Source of the DNA: Paenibacillus sp. PL91
GTDB lineage: Bacteria; Bacillota; Bacilli; Paenibacillales; Paenibacillaceae
Direction of reading: 5' to 3'
Assembly (NCBI RefSeq): GCF_012935325.2
Contig: NZ_JABBYG020000004.1
Span: 434,001 to 498,000 of the forward strand
DNA length: 64,000 bases
Below, in pieces: positions 35,787 to 44,879 of this stretch. Under the pieces are notes generated by a model. It saw only the letters and a list, made by a program, of their open reading frames with translations. It ran no database searches and had not been told where the DNA came from. The translations under genes and the position numbers were made by a program. Within the stretch, counting starts at the first letter, position 1; every line of letters starts with the position of its first letter.

Positions 35787-38700
35787 ATGAAAAAATGGGT
35801 CAGTATTCTCGGTATAAGCTGTATGATTTTTTGTTCCATACCGCTTCAATCCGTCGGGGCTGCGGAAGCGGTCGTCAATGCTAAACCGAAGGTCATTCCA
35901 AGCTTGCAGACGTGGACGGGGGGAAGCGGCTCCTATACACTGACAGACCACTCGCGCATCGTGCTAGCGACCACGGATTTATCAGCGGTGGGGGGAGTGT
36001 TCCAAGACGATCTGAAAGAAATCACAGGCAGAACGATTTCGATTGTCAATAATCAGCCAGACTCGACAGGTGACATTGTTCTTGCGGTAAACAGCACGAG
36101 AGATGAAACGATTGGCGATGAAGGCTATACGTTTGAGGTTGGCGATCAAGTGAAAATAAGCGCCAATACGACGAAAGGCGTTTTTTACGGAACGAGAACA
36201 GCGCTGCAAATTTTGGAGCAGGACTCTTTGAAGTCGAGCATCGTGAAAGGGAGCGCTAAAGACTTTCCTAAATATCAAGAGCGCGGCTTTATGCTGGACG
36301 TAGCGCGTAAGTTTTTCCCGATGAGCGATCTTAAGGAATACGCAAAAATGATGTCCTACTACAAGCTGAACGATTTCCAGCTTCATCTGAACGATAACGA
36401 AATTTTCTCCGATACGAGCAGGCTGAACTGGAATAAATACTCTGCCTTCCGCTTGGAGAGCACCAAATATCCAGAGCTGACGGCTAAGGATGGGCACTAT
36501 ACGAAGCAGGAATTCCGTGAGCTTCAAGATCTAGCAGGCGTTCGCGGGCTCAACATTACCCCTGAATTCGAATCGCCCAGCCATGCGCTGGCGCTCACGA
36601 AGGTTAGACCGGATCTCGTCAAGGATAATTTGCCTGTCGACCATTTGGATATTACACGGACGGAGACGATCGAATTTGTCAAAGACGTCATGGACGAATA
36701 TTTGGATGATCAGTGGTTCGACAGTGAAGAGATTCATTTTGGCGCCGATGAATTTGACCGAAATGACAGAACGACCTTCGAATATTACAGGCAATACCTC
36801 AATCAAATGAATGCGTATTTAAAAAGCAAAGGGAAGGTATCCAGGATGTGGGGCAGCCTGTCGCTATTCACGGGAACGACGCCCGTTGACAAGGACATTA
36901 TTACGCACATTTGGAACAATGGCTGGCAAAATCCGGCCGACTCCGTCGCACAGGGCTATAAAGTAATCAATACGCTGGACGGCTACTTGTACATGGTGCC
37001 AAAGGCAGGCTATTACCGCGATTACTTGGATGCGAATTGGCTCTATAACAATTGGGAGCCTACCTACTTCGGGAACAATCTCCGCTTGCAAAACGGGGAG
37101 CCAAATTTGTTAGGCGGCATGTTCGCGGTATGGAACGATAAGCTTGGCAAAAAGGTAAGCGCGGCAGATGTCCATGACCGGGTGAAGCACGCTTTGCCGG
37201 TAATGGCGGAAAAAATGTGGAGAGGGCAATCGAGCGATTCCACCTTCGCCGAGTTCAAGCAGCTGAGCGATCAGCTTGGCATTGGGCCTGGAAACGATTT
37301 GCTGCATGAGGTAGATTCCGTTGGAGAAACCGTCGTTCACTATCCTTTTGAAGAAGGGAGCGCAGTAACGACAACGGATCAATCCGGCAATTCGTACAAC
37401 GGTACGCTTAAGGGAGCAGAGTGGGCGAATGAAGGGAAGACTGGCAAAGCGGTCATTTTTGATGGCAAGACAGATCAGATCGAGACGGGTTTGACGGTAA
37501 AAGGCTTTCCTTGGACGGCAGCAGCTTGGGTTAAGCTCGATGGCCAATCGCAATCGGAGGAAGCGATTTTTGTGGAATCGGAGTACGGCATGCTTAAGCT
37601 GAAGCAAAAAGGGAGCGATAACGCGGGCTTCTCGCGCGAGGGCTTTGATTTCACCTTCAACTCCGCCATTCCGACAGGGCGCTGGGTGCATGTTGCTTTC
37701 CGCGGAGATTTGCTCGGCACCTCCTTGTTTATCGATGGGGAGCTCAAAAGCACCTTAACCGAGACGACGCTGCTGCCTGCGGCTTCCATTGGCAGCAAGA
37801 CCAACTCCTTCTTAGGAGCCTTGGATGAATTCAAGCTTTATGACCGTGCGCTTTCGGGCAAGGAGATTGGTGAGGCAGCAGGCTCGCCGCCTTGGACGGT
37901 CAATGCAGCGGCTCATAAAACGGCAACCGCTTCTTCCGTAGAAGTTAGCGCCTTTCAGCCGGATTTAGCTTTTGATGAGATTGAATCAAGCGCCTCGCGC
38001 TGGTCATCGAAATATACGGACAATGAATGGATTTATGTGGATTTGGGGCAGTCCATCGACATTGGCAAGGTCATTCTGAAATGGGAGAATGCCAATGCCA
38101 AGGGCTACAAAATTCAAGTCTCGGACGATGCGCTTTCCTGGCGTGATGTGTATTCGACAAGCGCAGGCCTCGGCGGTGTGGAAATCGTTAAATTTCCAAC
38201 GGAAAGCGCGCAATATGTGCGAATGCAGGGAACGAAGCGCATAGGGCAATACGGCTATTCCTTATACGAATTCGAGGTTTATCCGGCGAATCCGAATGAC
38301 CCGGTTCCCGTTCCGGTGCCGATTCGCTATAGCCAAAATTTCGAAGATCATACGCCGCTCGAATGGACGCATGCCATTGGAGCCGGGGGAGGCAGCATGT
38401 CCATCGTTGACGCTCCGGGTCAGGCTGGCCAGCATGCGCTGAAGCTCACCGCAAATAACGTCAGCAATGTGTTTGTGGATCAATTGGCGCCGGCAATTAA
38501 AAACGGCGAGCTGGAATTTAAGGTGATACCTCAAAGCGATGTCATACGTACAGGTGCTATTTTCCGCTATGCGAATGAAGGGTCATGGGCATCCGTTGGC
38601 TTTGATCAGCGCGGCTGGTATTGGGTGAACGCTCAGGACAGCTATGGTGCGCTGACATCCGAGCCGGGGGCAATGCTGCGTAAAGGGGAAACCGCTACCG

Positions 38701-39740
38701 TGAAGGTCAAGTTCGAGGGGACGTTTATTACACTGGTTGTGAATGGAACGACTTATTTTGAAGGGGCATTGCCAAACCTGCCAGTTGATGAGGGCAAAAT
38801 GGGTGCACGCGTATTCGGCCCTACGATTGCTGTGTTTGACGATTTTCAGTTCAACAATACTGTTGCGGAAGTGCCGGTAACGGGCGTTAAAGTGGATAAA
38901 TCGACGATTAGTTTGCAGCCGGGCGAAACGGCCGAGTTGGTTGCAACTGTGCTGCCGGGAAGCGCAACGAACAAAAAAATAACATGGGCGAGCAGCAATG
39001 AAGATGTGGTTAAGGTTGAAAGGATGGAAGGCAAAGCTATCGTTACGGCGATTGGAGCGGGCAGCGCAAATATTACGGTAACGACCGAATCTGGCGGGTT
39101 TACAGCTGTCAGTAAGGTTACGGTTGTGCCCGCGAGTCCGAAGGCTCCAGCATCAACCATTGCTGCACCAAGCAAGGTGGTTTACGGCAAGAGCTTTAAA
39201 GCTGGCTTCGGTCTTAAAAATGTAACCGACTCTGTGTATGCACAGGATATTACGATCCTGTATGACGCCAACGTGATGACGTTTGTATCAGCTGAATCGT
39301 TGATTGACGGTGTTTCTCTACTCGAGACTAAGCAGGGCACTGGCTCCGTACGACTGCTCTTGGCTAGCCAAGGCGGAGAGCATGGAATAACGGGGGAAGC
39401 TGCAATCGCTGAGCTTACCTTTACGGCGAAGACATTAGATCAACCATCGAGCGGCACGATTACGGTTGCGGAGGCTTTGCTCGGCAATGAAGACGGAGAA
39501 GAAGTTAAGGCGGATGCTTCCTCCGTTCAAATGAGCTTCGAGAATGCGCTCCCAGAGCATCCGGGGGATCTGAACGGTGATAACAAAGCAAGCATTGGCG
39601 ATCTAGCGATCGTCGCAGCAAGCTATGGAAAAACCGAGGCCGATTCGGATTGGGAGCAGTATAAGAAAGCGGATGTGAACCAAGACGGCATCGTTGACAT
39701 TAATGATCTTGCATTTGTCGCGAAGAAGATATTGGAGTAA
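35787..39740 (+). CDS. GH20 beta-hexosaminidase (or lacto-N-biosidase-like) with cohesin-dockerin C-terminus
   Basis: This secreted 1317-residue enzyme probably removes beta-linked GlcNAc, GalNAc or a disaccharide from host glycans. After the signal peptide (SVGAAEA) are the GH20b domain and a GH20 barrel (about 155-500) with the paired catalytic residues Asp321-Glu322 in HFGADEFD for substrate-assisted cleavage. The G-A-D-E-F form departs from the classical HxGGDE and recalls lacto-N-biosidase-type members, so exo or disaccharide release is open. Then come LamG (about 510-690), CBM32 (about 700-835), a second concanavalin-like domain (about 845-1035), Big_2, a cohesin-like module (about 1125-1253, SVYAQDITILYDANVM) and a dockerin (about 1258-1317, GDLNGDNKASIGDLA). 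A hairpin separates it from the GH101 gene. Confidence 0.9.
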   Translation: MKKWVSILGISCMIFCSIPLQSVGAAEAVVNAKPKVIPSLQTWTGGSGSYTLTDHSRIVLATTDLSAVGGVFQDDLKEITGRTISIVNNQPDSTGDIVLAVNSTRDETIGDEGYTFEVGDQVKISANTTKGVFYGTRTALQILEQDSLKSSIVKGSAKDFPKYQERGFMLDVARKFFPMSDLKEYAKMMSYYKLNDFQLHLNDNEIFSDTSRLNWNKYSAFRLESTKYPELTAKDGHYTKQEFRELQDLAGVRGLNITPEFESPSHALALTKVRPDLVKDNLPVDHLDITRTETIEFVKDVMDEYLDDQWFDSEEIHFGADEFDRNDRTTFEYYRQYLNQMNAYLKSKGKVSRMWGSLSLFTGTTPVDKDIITHIWNNGWQNPADSVAQGYKVINTLDGYLYMVPKAGYYRDYLDANWLYNNWEPTYFGNNLRLQNGEPNLLGGMFAVWNDKLGKKVSAADVHDRVKHALPVMAEKMWRGQSSDSTFAEFKQLSDQLGIGPGNDLLHEVDSVGETVVHYPFEEGSAVTTTDQSGNSYNGTLKGAEWANEGKTGKAVIFDGKTDQIETGLTVKGFPWTAAAWVKLDGQSQSEEAIFVESEYGMLKLKQKGSDNAGFSREGFDFTFNSAIPTGRWVHVAFRGDLLGTSLFIDGELKSTLTETTLLPAASIGSKTNSFLGALDEFKLYDRALSGKEIGEAAGSPPWTVNAAAHKTATASSVEVSAFQPDLAFDEIESSASRWSSKYTDNEWIYVDLGQSIDIGKVILKWENANAKGYKIQVSDDALSWRDVYSTSAGLGGVEIVKFPTESAQYVRMQGTKRIGQYGYSLYEFEVYPANPNDPVPVPVPIRYSQNFEDHTPLEWTHAIGAGGGSMSIVDAPGQAGQHALKLTANNVSNVFVDQLAPAIKNGELEFKVIPQSDVIRTGAIFRYANEGSWASVGFDQRGWYWVNAQDSYGALTSEPGAMLRKGETATVKVKFEGTFITLVVNGTTYFEGALPNLPVDEGKMGARVFGPTIAVFDDFQFNNTVAEVPVTGVKVDKSTISLQPGETAELVATVLPGSATNKKITWASSNEDVVKVERMEGKAIVTAIGAGSANITVTTESGGFTAVSKVTVVPASPKAPASTIAAPSKVVYGKSFKAGFGLKNVTDSVYAQDITILYDANVMTFVSAESLIDGVSLLETKQGTGSVRLLLASQGGEHGITGEAAIAELTFTAKTLDQPSSGTITVAEALLGNEDGEEVKADASSVQMSFENALPEHPGDLNGDNKASIGDLAIVAASYGKTEADSDWEQYKKADVNQDGIVDINDLAFVAKKILE

Positions 39741-39880
39741 ATAAATTGGTAGTCGATCATTGATTAGGCAAGGTGCATGCTGTACGGCTCTAGCAGCCTC
39801 ATACATGATGCATCTTGTCATTCAATTAAAGGTGTTCGATCAAGAATTTCCACAAAATTTGGTTGGTTGGGGGAGTTAAC

Positions 39881-42800
39881 TTGGAAATCGTTAAATATCG
39901 ATGGGGATTGGCATTAACTTTTATGCTCATGGCGACGGCAATGCTCTTATGGTTTCATCCCCACTCCGTCATGGCTGCTGCCGTAGGCAACGTCACGGAT
40001 TTCGAACAGACGGATGCGAAAACGTATACGCTCACCTCCGGCAGCGATAAGGTTAAAGTCATTTTTTTGAAAGACGATATGGTGCGAATATGGCTTGGCG
40101 TCGGAGGCCAATTCACCGAATTGAGAGGGAAAACCGCTGCTGAGCCTGCTGAGCCAATTGTCATCAAGGAAGACTTTGGCGCTGTTGCGGTTGCGTGGTC
40201 CGATGAGGGCACCTATTACAAGATGGAGACAAGCAAATTCGTACTCCGCGCTTACAAGAACCCGCTAAAGTTCGCCATGTACAAGAAGGATAACGCAACG
40301 CTCGTGTGGGAGGAAGCAAACGGATTAACTTATAACGGCACCTCTACAACGCAGAAGCTCGTTCGGGGCGATGATGAATATTTCTATGGCGGCGGGATGC
40401 AAAACGGCTTTTTCTCCCACCGCGGTCAAAAAATCGATATTGCGAATAAATACGGCAACTGGGGCAGCGGCACCGTATCCAATCCCTCCCCTTTCTATTT
40501 GAGTACGGCAGGGTATGGCGTGCTGCGCCATACGTTCCAGACGGGAGTCTATGATTTCGATAATGTCGTTTCTTTGGCTCATAATGAAAACCGTTTTGAC
40601 GCCTATTATTTTTACGGAGATACGATGGAGGACATCTTGAACGGCTATACCGATCTTACGGGAAAACCAAGCTTGATTCCGAGATGGGGCATGGGCTTTG
40701 GCGATGCGAATTGCTATAACAGATCGCCCGGGACGACGATTGACGTCGTAGACAGGGTTGCCAAAGCGTATCGGGATCATGATATGCCGGGCGCTTGGAT
40801 TTTGCCAAATGACGGCTATGGCTGCGGTTATACCGATCTAGGCAAAACCGTGGATGAGCTGGAGAAGCTAGGCTTCCATACTGGGCTATGGACGCAAAAT
40901 GGCGTTGCCAATATTGCGCAAGAGGTTGGCGTGGATGGAACGAGGCTCGCCAAGCTTGATGTCGCTTGGGTCGGGCCAGGCTATGACTTCGCCTTAAACG
41001 GAACGAAGCAAGCGTTCCAAGGCATTGAGAATAATTCGGATGCTCGGGGTTATGTCTGGTCCGTCGGAGGCTGGGCGGGAACGCAGCGGTATTCCGCCGT
41101 ATGGTCAGGCGATCAGTCGGGGGATTGGGAATATATCCGGTTCCATATTCCGACGTTGATTGGTGCCGGGCTATCTGGCATCCCTTATGCGACAGGCGAT
41201 GTGGACGGCATATTTGGCGGGAGCGCCAAGACGTATGTGCGGGATTTGCAGTGGAAGGCGTTTACACCAATTCTGATGAGTATGTCCGGCTGGGCTGCGA
41301 AGGACAAACAGCCTTGGGTTTGGGGCGAGCCTTATACGAGCTACAATCGGGACATTTTGAAATTAAGAGAACGGCTGACTCCTTATTTCTACACCTATCT
41401 GAATGAAGCCTATGAAACAGGGGCGCCGATGGTTAGAGGAATGGTCTATGAGTATCCAAACGATCCGAATACGAAGGGACTGCTCACGCAATATCAATTT
41501 ATGTCCGGCGATTCCTTGCTGGTAGCGCCAGTATACTCGGATACCACAAGCAGAAACGGCATTTATTTGCCAAAAGGCAAATGGACGGATTATTGGACGG
41601 GAGAAGCGCATTACGGCTCCAAAATGCTGGATGAATACGAGGCGCCGCTTAATCGTCTGCCGCTTCTCGTAAAAGGCGGGGCGATCATTCCGATGTACCC
41701 GGAGTCGCTCTATGACGGGCAGGTTCCGGCGAATCCGATAACGTATGATATTTATCCTTACGGAACGTCAAGCTTCGAGATGTATGAGGATGACGGCGTG
41801 ACCAAAGAGCATCGCAGCGGCAAGTTTGCCAAAACGATGATTACTTCAAAGGCGCCTGAGCAAGGCACCGGCGATCTCATCATTCAAGTTGGCGCTAGCA
41901 TAGGTGATTATCAAGGCAAGCTCGCTTCACGCACGAATCAGTTCATGATTCATATGCCGAATAAGCCGTCTGCCGTTGCGGTTGGCGGGGAAAGCTCCTC
42001 GGAGCTTGCGACGAAGTCTGCATGGGATGCCTCAACAAGCGGCTGGTATTACGATGCGCAGGACAGAGGCGGCATTCTCTATGTGAAAACAATGGATCTG
42101 CCTACTGATCAGGCATTTGAATTGAAGGTGTCCGGCTTCACAGCGGATACGACTCCTCTGATTGACCCGGTTGTCATTGAATTGCCCGAGCAGGATACGG
42201 ATCCAAGCAAAATCCCGCAGGACGATATGCTTGCGACAGCAACGAATGCGGATGCAACTGCTCCGGCAGCAAACGTGCTTGACGGCAATTTTGAGTCGAT
42301 TTGGAGCACAGCATTAAACGGAAGCGCTGGGCTGCCGCAGTCGATTACGCTCAACCTAGGGTTCAAGCAATTTGTGAACAAGATTAAATATCTGCCAAGG
42401 CAATACGGCGGCACTAACGGAATCATTACCGAATACAACGTATCGGTTAGCTTGGACGGCAACAATTACACCTTGGTGAGCAGCGGGCAATGGAATGCCG
42501 ACAAGCTGGAGAAGGTGGACACCTTTGATACGGTTGAAGCGCTCTTCGTCAAATTGGAAGCAACTGAAGGTATAGGGGGCTTCGCTTCTGCAGCGGAGCT
42601 CAATGTGTACCGCGATCTGTCGAAGCCTGCTCCGACACCAATTGAGAAAAAGCTGATGAAGGCTTCAGCCGTCAGCTTTCAGTCTGGCAGCGAAGCAGCT
42701 AAAGCCATCGACGGAGATTCGAATTCCGTCTGGCATACGAAGTGGGATGGATCGGATAAATTGCCGCAATCGATTATTCTCGACCTTGGCAAAGCCTATT

Positions 42801-44770
42801 CGATCAGTCAATTCCGGTATGCTCCGCGCAAGGACGCCGGCAACGGAACGATTACATCCTACAACCTATATGTCAGCTCAGACGGTCAGACCTACTCGAA
42901 CATTTCCAGCGGAACATGGATCAGAAACAATGTGAAAAAATACGTTTCATTCGATGCTGTATCGGCACGGTATGTGAAGCTGGAAGCGGTGGCTGCGCTT
43001 GGCGGGTTCGTATCCGCTTCAGAGCTGGATGTATACGAATCGCCGAAAGGGGCTCCGGAGTTAGTGCTCATCTCTGAGGGCAAGCCGGCAACAGCCGACA
43101 GCGAAGATCCATTGTTCCCGGCAGCGGGAGGAAATGATGGAAAGCCGGATACAAGATGGTCAGCGAACGATGCGATGGCAAACCATTCATGGACCGTTGA
43201 TTTGGGCGGCATGTATTCGATTCAATCGTCAGAGGTTTCCTTTGAGCATAGCGATAAGCTGTATAAATACAAAATTGAAGTAAGAGAGGCTGGAAGCACG
43301 AATTGGGTGACGGTCGTTGACCGTTCTAGCAACACGACGATTGGCGCGGTATTGAAGGATAACTTTGGCAGCCAAGGCAGATACGCAAAAATAACGGTAA
43401 CCGGTCTGCCGGATGCGGATACGAAAGCCAGCTTCTCGGAATTCAAATTATTCGGCATTTCATTAAGCGCGGGAGAGTCTCCAACGGGCGTTGCACTCAA
43501 TCACGCAACCCTTGCACTTCGTGTATTGGATGAGCCGGTTACGCTTATTGCAACGGTGGAGCCGGAAGGTACAGCGAATAAATCGGTAACCTGGGTAAGC
43601 AGCAATCCCGGCGTCGCAGCTGTAGACAGCAAGGGGCTCGTTACGCCGAAAGGACAGGGAACGGCGACCATTACGGTTACGACAGTAGACGGAGGCTTCA
43701 CAGCTGCAAGTGAAGTGACCGTCACAGGACAAAAGGATCTTATCGAAATTCCGCAAGGGCAAATGAGCGCTACGGCAACAAGCTCGCAGACAGGCACCAA
43801 TGATCCGAGTCATGCGCTTGATGGAAATCCGGATACACACTGGCATACGAAGTGGTTCAACGTTGATCCGCTGCCGCAGTCGATCATTGTGAATCTGGGC
43901 GGAACGTTCAAAATCAGCAAGCTTGGTTATTTGCCGAGACCGGATGCGGCCAATGGAACGATTACCGGCTACAACGTGTATACGAGCGTCGATGGCCTGA
44001 CTTATACGTTGGCAACGAGCGGTGCTTGGCTCAGAAACAACCTGTTAAAGGAGGCTAATTTCAAACCGGTCGAGGCTGCCTATGTGAAGCTGGAAGCCGT
44101 TCAAGGTGTAGGAGACTTTGCGTCGGTAGCGGAAATTTCGGTATTCCGCTTCGAGCAAGCTCCGGCTGAACCGCAAACGCAGTTGACGGGCAAGAACAGC
44201 GTTCAGAGCGGAGAAGCATTTGCTATTCGTTATGGAGTGAAAAACGTCATTGAACCCGGCTACGCGCAGGATATTTTTATCAATTACGATGCGTCTGTTA
44301 TGACGTTTGTATCGGCTAAGTCGTTAATTGCTGGTGTAGAGCTTATTGAAACGATGACGTTATCACCAGGCAAACTGCGGTTTATCGTCGCAAGCACGGG
44401 ACCAGACCATGCACTGACTGGTAATGCCGATGTTCTGGAGCTTAGCTTCAAGGCAAACGACATTACGAAAGCAGCAGCTGGAGAGATTGCGGTATTTGGC
44501 GCTACGGTTGCCGATGGGAATGGCGTGGAGACGAAGCTGAATGCTTCTTCAATGAGCGTGGAGGTTATTCCGGCTCAGACAGGAATCCCAGGCGACAGCA
44601 ACCATGACGGCAAAATCAGCATCGGCGATCTGGCCATGGCAGCCGTTCATTACGGCAAAAATACGGAAAGCTCGGATTGGGCGCAAATCAAGCATATGGA
44701 CCTCGATAAAAATGGCATCATCGACATCATCGACCTAGCGGAAGTTGCCAAAAAAATCATCGAGCTATAG
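39881..44770 (+). CDS. GH31 glycosidase, candidate alpha-N-acetylgalactosaminidase, with cohesin-dockerin C-terminus
   Basis: This is a secreted protein of about 1629 residues. The GH31 core occupies about 80-620. Candidate nucleophile Asp360 is in KLDVAWVGPG and acid/base Asp411 is in WSGDQSG. The VAWVGPG context resembles the GH31 subgroup with alpha-N-acetylgalactosaminidase activity from gut bacteria rather than ordinary alpha-glucosidases, and would suit removal of GalNAc from mucin or blood-group A structures (inference). Four CBM32-type domains (about 778-908, 920-1050, 1061-1195, 1287-1425) surround one Big_2. A cohesin-like module (PGYAQDIFINYDASVM) and a dockerin (GDSNHDGKISIGDLA) end it. 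The TTG at 39881 follows GGGGGAG at 39869-39875 and starts the signal peptide. The TTG at 39863 lies before that site. Confidence 0.87.
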   Translation: MEIVKYRWGLALTFMLMATAMLLWFHPHSVMAAAVGNVTDFEQTDAKTYTLTSGSDKVKVIFLKDDMVRIWLGVGGQFTELRGKTAAEPAEPIVIKEDFGAVAVAWSDEGTYYKMETSKFVLRAYKNPLKFAMYKKDNATLVWEEANGLTYNGTSTTQKLVRGDDEYFYGGGMQNGFFSHRGQKIDIANKYGNWGSGTVSNPSPFYLSTAGYGVLRHTFQTGVYDFDNVVSLAHNENRFDAYYFYGDTMEDILNGYTDLTGKPSLIPRWGMGFGDANCYNRSPGTTIDVVDRVAKAYRDHDMPGAWILPNDGYGCGYTDLGKTVDELEKLGFHTGLWTQNGVANIAQEVGVDGTRLAKLDVAWVGPGYDFALNGTKQAFQGIENNSDARGYVWSVGGWAGTQRYSAVWSGDQSGDWEYIRFHIPTLIGAGLSGIPYATGDVDGIFGGSAKTYVRDLQWKAFTPILMSMSGWAAKDKQPWVWGEPYTSYNRDILKLRERLTPYFYTYLNEAYETGAPMVRGMVYEYPNDPNTKGLLTQYQFMSGDSLLVAPVYSDTTSRNGIYLPKGKWTDYWTGEAHYGSKMLDEYEAPLNRLPLLVKGGAIIPMYPESLYDGQVPANPITYDIYPYGTSSFEMYEDDGVTKEHRSGKFAKTMITSKAPEQGTGDLIIQVGASIGDYQGKLASRTNQFMIHMPNKPSAVAVGGESSSELATKSAWDASTSGWYYDAQDRGGILYVKTMDLPTDQAFELKVSGFTADTTPLIDPVVIELPEQDTDPSKIPQDDMLATATNADATAPAANVLDGNFESIWSTALNGSAGLPQSITLNLGFKQFVNKIKYLPRQYGGTNGIITEYNVSVSLDGNNYTLVSSGQWNADKLEKVDTFDTVEALFVKLEATEGIGGFASAAELNVYRDLSKPAPTPIEKKLMKASAVSFQSGSEAAKAIDGDSNSVWHTKWDGSDKLPQSIILDLGKAYSISQFRYAPRKDAGNGTITSYNLYVSSDGQTYSNISSGTWIRNNVKKYVSFDAVSARYVKLEAVAALGGFVSASELDVYESPKGAPELVLISEGKPATADSEDPLFPAAGGNDGKPDTRWSANDAMANHSWTVDLGGMYSIQSSEVSFEHSDKLYKYKIEVREAGSTNWVTVVDRSSNTTIGAVLKDNFGSQGRYAKITVTGLPDADTKASFSEFKLFGISLSAGESPTGVALNHATLALRVLDEPVTLIATVEPEGTANKSVTWVSSNPGVAAVDSKGLVTPKGQGTATITVTTVDGGFTAASEVTVTGQKDLIEIPQGQMSATATSSQTGTNDPSHALDGNPDTHWHTKWFNVDPLPQSIIVNLGGTFKISKLGYLPRPDAANGTITGYNVYTSVDGLTYTLATSGAWLRNNLLKEANFKPVEAAYVKLEAVQGVGDFASVAEISVFRFEQAPAEPQTQLTGKNSVQSGEAFAIRYGVKNVIEPGYAQDIFINYDASVMTFVSAKSLIAGVELIETMTLSPGKLRFIVASTGPDHALTGNADVLELSFKANDITKAAAGEIAVFGATVADGNGVETKLNASSMSVEVIPAQTGIPGDSNHDGKISIGDLAMAAVHYGKNTESSDWAQIKHMDLDKNGIIDIIDLAEVAKKIIEL

Positions 44771-44782
44771 TAATAGGGTGAC

Positions 44783-44821
44783 AGAGGGGAGAAATCTGCT
44801 TAAGGCAGTTCTTCCCCTCTC
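44783..44821 (+). terminator. Hairpin between GH31 and GH95 genes
   Basis: AGAGGGGAGAA at 44783-44793 pairs with TTCTTCCCCTCT at about 44809-44820, with an inner CTGC/GCAG pairing. There is no T tract, so it may process or attenuate rather than fully terminate. Confidence 0.5.
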
Positions 44822-44879
44822 CCTAAATGCGGATTGGCGGGGCTCCAAAAATAATCCCAGAGAGGGGATTTGAAAAAAG

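Noticed and set aside
39768..39815. Imperfect hairpin before the GH31 gene
   Set aside because: The outer stem needs a G-T pair and a large loop, and there is no T tract. Support was too weak to list as a terminator.
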